A stretch of DNA of 27,196 bases, taken from IMG/VR virus record IMGVR_UViG_3300035698_006929, positions 1-27,196 of that record, one strand, 5' to 3'. This document shows, one piece after another, positions 22,272-27,196 of this stretch (its first letter is position 1; every line of letters begins with the position of its first letter). The notes beneath the pieces were generated by a model that was not told the origin of the DNA, did no database searches, and was given only the letters and a program-made list of their open reading frames with translations. This DNA comes from a virus. The position numbers were made by a program, and so were the translations under genes.

Positions 22272-22568
22272 ATGAAGAAGGCAGCGATGGCGACGGTGCT
22301 GGCGGCGGTAGTTCTTTGCAGCGGCGGGTGCGCGATGCTCGGCGGCGAAGGCATGAGCGGGGCAGGACAGATCAAGGCGATCGGCCCGGACGTGGAGCAT
22401 GACGGAACCGAGATCCTGTTCGACAACGGGTTCGGCCTGATCGTGCCAATCAAGGAACTTCCGGCACAGGTCGGCGAGTTCTTGAAACTCGATGGCGAAG
22501 AGGCGACGATCACTCCCGCCCCGGCGCCGGAAGAGAAGGTCGTCAATGTCGGGGTGAGCGATGATTGA
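22272..22568 (+). CDS. Putative small lipoprotein, 98 aa
   Basis: MKKAAMATVLAAVVLCSGGCAMLGGEG is a lipoprotein-type signal: basic start, hydrophobic core, then SGGC with Cys20 as the likely lipidated residue. The mature part is short, with 'GTEILFDNGFGLIVPIKELPAQVGEFLKL' followed by a Pro/Glu-rich tail. The ATG follows AGGAGG (22258-22263) by eight bases. It could be an outer-membrane spanin-like or envelope-modifying protein; no partner is proven. Its end overlaps the next gene by eight bases. Confidence 0.6.
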   Translation: MKKAAMATVLAAVVLCSGGCAMLGGEGMSGAGQIKAIGPDVEHDGTEILFDNGFGLIVPIKELPAQVGEFLKLDGEEATITPAPAPEEKVVNVGVSDD

Positions 22569-23466
22569 CCGGCGCACAATGCTGGCGCTCATGGGTTCCG
22601 CAGCCTGCTCGGGTTGCGGGACAGTAGGGCGAACCGTGGGGCAACTGTTCGACTACATTGGCACCATGCCGATCGAGCAGCCGCCCCCAGTGCCCGACGC
22701 AGAGCCGAACATACCGCAGGACTGGGTCATTTGGGCCTCGTTCCTACGCTATGACGCCCGCAAGTGGGATGGGCGCATGCAGGGCATCTTGTCCGCTACC
22801 TGGAGCGACGCCGCCTTCGAGGACGCGCTGAAGTGGCACAAAAAGCAGGGCGACAATACCCTGTTCCTGGCGATGGCAGATCAGGGAGACAATGGCGCTC
22901 CGGTCACGATGTACTCAGGCGGGGTCTATGTCGGCGGCAACCTGAACGACGCGAACGTGCAGCGCATGCTCTCGCGCATGATCCGCATCCGGCAAGAGGG
23001 TTTCCGCATCGTGGCATGGCTGACGATGGACGACTCACCGGCCATTCATGGCGCTGGCACGGCGGCATTGGTCAAGCATGCGCGGGATGTGCATGGGCAG
23101 TTCGGGGACCATATCGCAGCGTACTGCATCGGCTTGGAGATTGACGAGGACAAGCGCAGGAACTCGGCAGCGGCCATCACGGCGGCGCTCAAGGAGTTGA
23201 CCAAGCAGACCGTGTACGCGCACATGTGCAGCGGAGCAAATTGGAAGCTCGCACGGGACTGGGGCTGCGACGGCGCGATGCTGCAATACGGCTTTGGGTC
23301 TAACCTGGCCGCATACGTCGCCCTGACCAAGAAATGGTGCGGAGCGATGGACCGGGAATGGCCTGGCGCGCGCAAGGTCGCGGGCGAATATAGCCGGGAC
23401 AGCGACGAAGGCTGGGGGGAGAAGCTGATCGAGGCAGGGGCAGTGGACGGATACGGAAACGGATAA
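22561..23466 (+). CDS. Exported TIM-barrel-like protein, possible glycosidase
   Basis: The 301-aa product starts MIDRRTMLALMGSAACSGCG, with twin arginines before a hydrophobic stretch and a Cys, resembling a Tat-type lipoprotein signal. A Pro-rich linker (EQPPPVPDAEPNIP) leads to a domain with alternating strands and helices: 'DWVIWASFLRYDARKWDG', 'GFRIVAWLTMDDSP', 'IAAYCIGLEIDEDKRR', 'TVYAHMCSG', 'CDGAMLQYGFGS', 'ARKVAGEYSRDSDEGWG'. That layout fits a glycoside-hydrolase-like (beta/alpha)8 barrel, with Glu/Asp in GLEIDED and AGEYSR as candidate acids. It could be the cell-wall hydrolase of the lysis set or a surface-sugar enzyme. This is a fold guess from pattern, not a match. Confidence 0.45.
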   Translation: MIDRRTMLALMGSAACSGCGTVGRTVGQLFDYIGTMPIEQPPPVPDAEPNIPQDWVIWASFLRYDARKWDGRMQGILSATWSDAAFEDALKWHKKQGDNTLFLAMADQGDNGAPVTMYSGGVYVGGNLNDANVQRMLSRMIRIRQEGFRIVAWLTMDDSPAIHGAGTAALVKHARDVHGQFGDHIAAYCIGLEIDEDKRRNSAAAITAALKELTKQTVYAHMCSGANWKLARDWGCDGAMLQYGFGSNLAAYVALTKKWCGAMDREWPGARKVAGEYSRDSDEGWGEKLIEAGAVDGYGNG

Positions 23467-23480
23467 AGGAAGGGTAGCCA

Positions 23481-23957
23481 ATGAAAGAGAAGTTATTCAC
23501 ATGTATGGTGATCGCCACGCTCATCGCCTGGGCAATCGGATTCGGGGTTAAGATCACGCCCGACGCGAGCGCGTCTGATGGCAACGTCCACAGTAAAACA
23601 GTCTTCAGCGCGGCGAACACGGATGCTCCGTCAACCAGTGAAGTGCATAGGCTCGACACGTACAACCCGATGAGCGACGATTACTCGCTGCAGTTGACCG
23701 TCTCGGGCACGGGCACGGTCTCCTATGTCGAGTTTCTGGCGTCCAACAACGATACGGACTTCATTCCGATCTACGTGGTCATCGACGCCTCGACCTGGAC
23801 GAACCGCTTCTTCGAGTCGTACACGACCAACAGCGGCCCTGGCAGCGACGGGAAAGGCTTCGTGCGATTCGACCCGCCGCCGTGCAGTCAGTTCAAGATT
23901 CGCGTCAACAGGACCGGCGGGGCCAGTACGGTATCGGCCTGGTTGGTAATCCAGTAA
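23481..23957 (+). CDS. Hypothetical beta-sandwich protein with N-terminal signal, 158 aa
   Basis: MKEKLFTCMVIATLIAWAIGFGVKITPDASA gives a signal peptide or anchor with a possible cut at DASA. The mature part looks like a beta sandwich of the type found in small phage structural proteins ('SLQLTVSGTGTVSYVEFLASNN', 'FKIRVNRTGGASTVSAWLVIQ'). The ATG has AAAGGAAGGG upstream. It closes the exported-type cluster. Function unknown. Confidence 0.6.
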   Translation: MKEKLFTCMVIATLIAWAIGFGVKITPDASASDGNVHSKTVFSAANTDAPSTSEVHRLDTYNPMSDDYSLQLTVSGTGTVSYVEFLASNNDTDFIPIYVVIDASTWTNRFFESYTTNSGPGSDGKGFVRFDPPPCSQFKIRVNRTGGASTVSAWLVIQ

Positions 23958-23976
23958 CCGGAAAGGCTGTCGCATC

Positions 23977-24270
23977 ATGGCACTGACGAAGCAGGACTAT
24001 ACCAGGTTCGTAATCTACATCATCGCGTTGGCGTTTGCGGCCGGCGGCGTAGCATTGGCGGTGCGAAGTCAGGGGAAACTCAGTGCTGGAAACAGCGTCA
24101 AGATTGGTGACGGCGAACATCGCTTGACCGTGCTGGAAACGCGCTACGAGTCTGACATCACGCACCTGCGCGATGACATGACCGATCAGCGCGCCGACAT
24201 GAAGGATCTGAAGAAGGACTCGGCCGAGCAGAGCAAGTTGCTGCTTGAAATCAAGGCGGGAATGAAATGA
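23977..24270 (+). CDS. Membrane-anchored coiled-coil protein, possible lysis accessory
   Basis: The 97-aa product has a transmembrane helix at about residues 11-30 (FVIYIIALAFAAGGVALAV) and then a long charged coiled coil (RLTVLETRYESDITHLRDDMTDQRADMKDLKKDS). This build resembles inner-membrane spanins (Rz type) and some phage holin-associated proteins; the sequence alone does not decide. It overlaps the next gene by ATGA. Confidence 0.55.
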   Translation: MALTKQDYTRFVIYIIALAFAAGGVALAVRSQGKLSAGNSVKIGDGEHRLTVLETRYESDITHLRDDMTDQRADMKDLKKDSAEQSKLLLEIKAGMK

Positions 24271-24734
24271 GCGCAATAGGAGACTGGGCAAGATTCAGCG
24301 TGAGCGTGGGCCTGTGGCCCATAGATGCCGTTGCGAGGCTGGTACGCAGTGAACCCTACCGCATCCCCCGCTCGTGGGTCTACGCGAACCCGAACGGCCT
24401 GACGAAGTGCATTTCGGGTGGCGACCGTTACGACCGGAGCACGTTTTCGCCGAACCTCTACCGGCATGGCGATCCGTCGCGGCCATGGTGGCACCCGTGG
24501 CACTGGCTGCAGCCGTCCCGAGCGGCACAGGTACATGACGCGCTATGCTTGGATCACAAATGGGACGATGACATCCCGTGCAGCTTCGAAGAGGCGAATG
24601 CCGCCCACGCTCGACAACTCGGCCTCGAGCCGCATCCCGAGTGCGTGCGGAAACTGTACGGCCGCGGCGTGAACTCTGCCCTTGCTCGACGTGTATGGGA
24701 CAAAAGAGAGAAGGAAATCAATGCTTGTCTCTGA
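24267..24734 (+). CDS. DUF1353-like phage protein
   Basis: The 155-aa product contains 'RAAQVHDALCLDHKWDDDIPCSFEEANAAHARQL', matching the conserved HD and Asp/Asn-containing helices of DUF1353 proteins, which are common in phage late regions near lysis genes. The upstream 'WWHPWHWLQPS' fits the family pattern in which a Pro/Trp-rich turn precedes the HD helix. The biochemical role is not known to me. The start overlaps the preceding stop (ATGA). Confidence 0.55.
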   Translation: MSAIGDWARFSVSVGLWPIDAVARLVRSEPYRIPRSWVYANPNGLTKCISGGDRYDRSTFSPNLYRHGDPSRPWWHPWHWLQPSRAAQVHDALCLDHKWDDDIPCSFEEANAAHARQLGLEPHPECVRKLYGRGVNSALARRVWDKREKEINACL

Positions 24735-25089
24735 CATCGAAACATCAGTCCGGCCGCAAATCAACGACACGGACGCGACGGATTACAACTGGGCAAGCAC
24801 TACCCATTTCGTGCCGGCCTGCGCCTTCGCGCAGCGCGTGATTCTGAGGCTCTGCCCGAATGCCCGTTTGGACAGCAAGGGCGAGAAACTGCGAGACCTG
24901 ACAGCGATTACAGCCGCATCGTCCGCTTTCATCTTCCTGTCCGACCAGGAGGACTTGTACCGCGATCCCGTGGAGGCGTTCGTGAAGCACTGGCTCTATC
25001 AGGCCGAGACGGAAGATGGCCCCGACATTGCGAAGGCGGTGAACTTCTACAAGATGGGCCTGGCCTATCTGAAAGGGTCCAATGGGTGA
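24721..25089 (+). CDS. Short head-tail adaptor-like protein, 122 aa
   Basis: The product resembles the two ends of a phage adaptor family (DUF6682 type). An N-terminal 'VSDIETSVRPQINDTDATDYNWASTTHFVPACAFAQRVILRLCPNA' matches the opening helices, and 'LYRDPVEAFVKHWLYQAETEDGPDIAKAVNFYKMGLAYL' matches the closing helical pair, with the usual beta middle largely absent. ATG 24721 is chosen because AAGGA precedes it and family similarity starts there. It starts 14 bases inside the DUF1353-like gene and ends eight bases inside the next, so it is tightly coupled. Confidence 0.55.
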   Translation: MLVSDIETSVRPQINDTDATDYNWASTTHFVPACAFAQRVILRLCPNARLDSKGEKLRDLTAITAASSAFIFLSDQEDLYRDPVEAFVKHWLYQAETEDGPDIAKAVNFYKMGLAYLKGSNG

Positions 25090-26554
25090 CAGGACCGCAA
25101 GAAAAGCGATTGCCGAAGGCGCGTGCATTGTCCTACGAGATGAGTGGGACAAGGTACTTGGGACCCGTGTACTCATTCGTCACTGGGAAAGGTCTTACGA
25201 CAATAACACGCAGGCGGCGATTGGCTGGCTAGACACCTACGGCTGGGCCGGTACCGGCGTGGATGAGATGACCGCCGGGATCTATGTCACGGACCCAAAG
25301 ACCAAGCGAGATACCCACGTCGGCACCTTCCGTCACGTCAAGGCGGAATATCAAAAGCCCAAGGACGGGGAACACGGGATCACCCAGGTTCTCTACGAGG
25401 TCTACTCCCCGGCTGACATCGCGGCCCTTGTCGCGCTCGGGGGGACATTCCGCCGCGGCAAGGAAATCTTCAACCTCTTCGGACTCGAGGAAGGACTGGG
25501 AGATCAGGCCGTTGTCACGTTCTACCATTTGAAGCCCGACACCACCACAAAGACCGTCGTAATGGGCTTTACGGAGTCGGCCGTCAAGACCAGCATCCTC
25601 ACGCCGAGACTCAATACCGCCGAAACAGATACGGGATGGCGCCTGTCACAGCCGGCGGTATGGAGCGACCAGGCGGAATCCGGTACCGGCACCGTGAGTT
25701 ACATCTTCCGCAAGGTCACATGGGACAAGGCGTGGGTAGATGGAGATGGTGCGGAAACCTCCGACATCCGAACTCCCAGCGTAGCCGGCGACCCGACCAA
25801 CGGCAGGGACTATCTGACGACCAGGACGGTGCGGGGAATCCCCACGGACAGCCTCGTCGCCCAGTTTGGCAATACTGCGGCGGCCACGGGGTACGCGCAG
25901 AGCGGCAAGCAGTATGACGAAAACGGCAACGGAGCCGGGTCGATCAACTCACGCGAAGTCAAGGTCAACTCCCTGGCCGACGCGAAGGAGGTCGAGTCGG
26001 GGCACGCCACCACGACTATCGCTTCCGGCACAGGCGCGGGCCAAGTGATCCCAGGGAAGCAAGTGGTTGTCTGGCGATCCATCTCCGCGGCCGACATGGC
26101 GCTCCTGGCGGCTGACTTCGACACCAACATTCGGGATATGTCGGCGTCAACGTACCACGCCGCCGGAACGGACTTCCGCGATGGGTTCCCCAGTGGCTAC
26201 ATTGGCACGGACTTTTCACTCCAAGAACACCGAACAAATCCTGTGACCTATACGGTGCGGATCTCCACGGCAGACGGTGCGTACCATCCGACCAGCGCGG
26301 TCACCTACGGAATCTACGGGCCGTTCTTCAAGCGGACGCCCATTGTGAACAGTGTGACCAAGGTCGTCACCGGCTACCACGTCTACAAGTGGGGAAAGCG
26401 CATTTCGGCAGGGGCTAGCGCGGCGGAAGAGTTCGCTAAAAAAGGCGGCTTCCCGGTAATGCTGGACGGCAAATCCACTGTCACCAGCAGCAATTTCAAT
26501 GGGTCGTGGGGCCGATATGTTGGCGTAATCATGTGGTACTACGGTATCGAGTAA
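25082..26554 (+). CDS. Hypothetical 490-aa protein, probable structural component
   Basis: No domain recognised. The sequence is mixed beta with many Gly/Thr/Asp, 'GTFRHVKAEYQKPKDGEHGITQVLYEVYSPADIAALVALGG' near the start and a beta-rich C-terminal third ending 'GRYVGVIMWYYGIE'. It has no signal peptide or membrane helix, unlike the cluster upstream. Position after an adaptor-like gene and the overlap (8 bases) suggest a tail or neck component translated together with it. AAAGGG precedes the ATG. Confidence 0.6.
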   Translation: MGDRTARKAIAEGACIVLRDEWDKVLGTRVLIRHWERSYDNNTQAAIGWLDTYGWAGTGVDEMTAGIYVTDPKTKRDTHVGTFRHVKAEYQKPKDGEHGITQVLYEVYSPADIAALVALGGTFRRGKEIFNLFGLEEGLGDQAVVTFYHLKPDTTTKTVVMGFTESAVKTSILTPRLNTAETDTGWRLSQPAVWSDQAESGTGTVSYIFRKVTWDKAWVDGDGAETSDIRTPSVAGDPTNGRDYLTTRTVRGIPTDSLVAQFGNTAAATGYAQSGKQYDENGNGAGSINSREVKVNSLADAKEVESGHATTTIASGTGAGQVIPGKQVVVWRSISAADMALLAADFDTNIRDMSASTYHAAGTDFRDGFPSGYIGTDFSLQEHRTNPVTYTVRISTADGAYHPTSAVTYGIYGPFFKRTPIVNSVTKVVTGYHVYKWGKRISAGASAAEEFAKKGGFPVMLDGKSTVTSSNFNGSWGRYVGVIMWYYGIE

Positions 26555-26559
26555 TTCTA

Positions 26560-27196
26560 ATGGACGAAGACATCCAGAGTCCCGAAGTTCCGCAGATGAT
26601 CGAGCAAGACCCCGTGGAACTGCGCGAGCTGCAAGAGAAGGTGGAGATTCTCACCCGAGAACTTGAGAAGCAGACGACGCGCATTCAGAACCTTGTTGAC
26701 ACGCAGATCGAGGAAGCGTTGCTCGAAGGGTTGAAGCAGCCCGATCTTGGAACCGAAGTGGAAACGGACCCCATTATGGATGACCAGCGACACTTCGCCG
26801 TGGGCGTGGAGGACGGTGGCGCGATCTATGTCAGGTCCGGAGTCTGGACGCACATCTACGTGAACTCAACCGAGCCCGTCTCCGAGGATGACCCCGAGGT
26901 GGGCGATCTCGTCAAGACTCAGTGCGAGTGGGAGGGCGGCACGGTTTCCGGGGGAGACGGCAAAACGCTCATCCAGGCCGTACTGGATACAGAGGCAGAG
27001 ACGGTGACTATCGAGACGGGGGATTACAACGACGACGAGAGCGCACCCTATGGCGCAGACGTGGACGAGACGGGCGGCACATGGCCCTTGGCGCTTGTCA
27101 CCGGGACGCAGGTGGAGCCATGTTGGGAAGGGGGCGATATTGTCACCGTGGTCGGCGCGGGAGGCGGATCGTCCTACGCCTATGATGGCCCGTTCC
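26560..27196 (+). CDS. Incomplete gene, N-terminal coiled-coil protein
   Basis: The frame from ATG 26560, five bases after the previous stop, stays open to the right edge (212 codons, no stop). Residues 1-60 are acidic and helical (LRELQEKVEILTRELEKQTTRIQNLVDTQIEEAL), probably a trimeric or dimeric coiled coil. They are followed by beta-rich sequence (HFAVGVEDGGAIYVRSGVWTHIYV) and an acidic region. There is no strong ribosome binding site, consistent with translational coupling. It looks like the start of another fibre or tail protein. Confidence 0.65.
   Translation, partial: MDEDIQSPEVPQMIEQDPVELRELQEKVEILTRELEKQTTRIQNLVDTQIEEALLEGLKQPDLGTEVETDPIMDDQRHFAVGVEDGGAIYVRSGVWTHIYVNSTEPVSEDDPEVGDLVKTQCEWEGGTVSGGDGKTLIQAVLDTEAETVTIETGDYNDDESAPYGADVDETGGTWPLALVTGTQVEPCWEGGDIVTVVGAGGGSSYAYDGPF

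Noticed and set aside
1-27196. tRNA genes, CRISPR arrays, insertion sequences, integrase or attachment sites
   Set aside because: I looked on both strands and saw no tRNA-like cloverleaf, no regularly spaced repeats other than the coding repeats at 21024-21545, no transposase and no integrase. Absence by eye is not proof for short tRNAs.
14289-27196. Tail tape-measure or sheath protein
   Set aside because: No long helical gene of that kind appears before the right edge. This favours a short-tailed phage, but genes beyond the window could change it.

Overview
This window reads as the late (packaging and structural) region of a tailed double-stranded DNA phage or prophage. About 32 tightly packed genes run rightward from position 776 to the right edge, and one leftward gene lies at the left edge. 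The order is classical: terminase small subunit, terminase large subunit, portal, scaffold, major capsid protein, decoration protein, head-tail adaptors, then tail spike and lysis-type genes. The large portal, P22-like coat, P22-type adaptor and the absence of any tape-measure gene before the right edge suggest a podovirus-like virion, but this is inference. The DNA is GC-rich and nearly every gene has a strong AGGAGG-type ribosome binding site, so the host uses Shine-Dalgarno initiation. Several lipoprotein-type signals suggest a diderm host. I cannot name the host.

Layout. 1-502: end of a leftward operon. 503-775: AT-rich divergent promoter region. 776-1600: terS, with a large inverted repeat in its 3' end. 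1600-5780: an accessory block between terS and terL (58-aa ORF, radical SAM enzyme, C-terminal fragment of a DNA methylase, 55-aa ORF, RNA ligase, ParB-like protein, SSB, two small proteins). 5842-7410: terL, whose start codon is buried in a hairpin. 7448-7644: a probable structured noncoding RNA with its own promoter and terminator. 7661-14873: portal, membrane-tagged beta-repeat protein, 92-aa protein, scaffold, coat, decoration-like protein, SAP-domain protein and adaptor, with GC-rich hairpins lacking U tails between genes. 14864-23957: receptor-binding and envelope cassette in which seven consecutive products begin with a signal-peptide-like sequence, including a 1714-aa tail spike and a leucine-rich-repeat protein. 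23977-27196: membrane coiled-coil protein, DUF1353-like protein, second adaptor-like protein, a 490-aa structural candidate and an incomplete gene.

How it works together: TerS and TerL drive packaging through the portal into a procapsid built from coat and scaffold. The adaptor closes the head, and the long spike and repeat proteins probably recognise the host surface. The accessory block probably acts in nucleic-acid processing or counter-defence. The observations most worth a second look are the multi-hairpin RNA between terL and portal, the run of signal peptides on apparent virion proteins, the inverted repeat in terS (possible pac site), the hairpin over the terL start codon, and the radical SAM/methylase-fragment junction with a U-UUU-UUU slippery run upstream.
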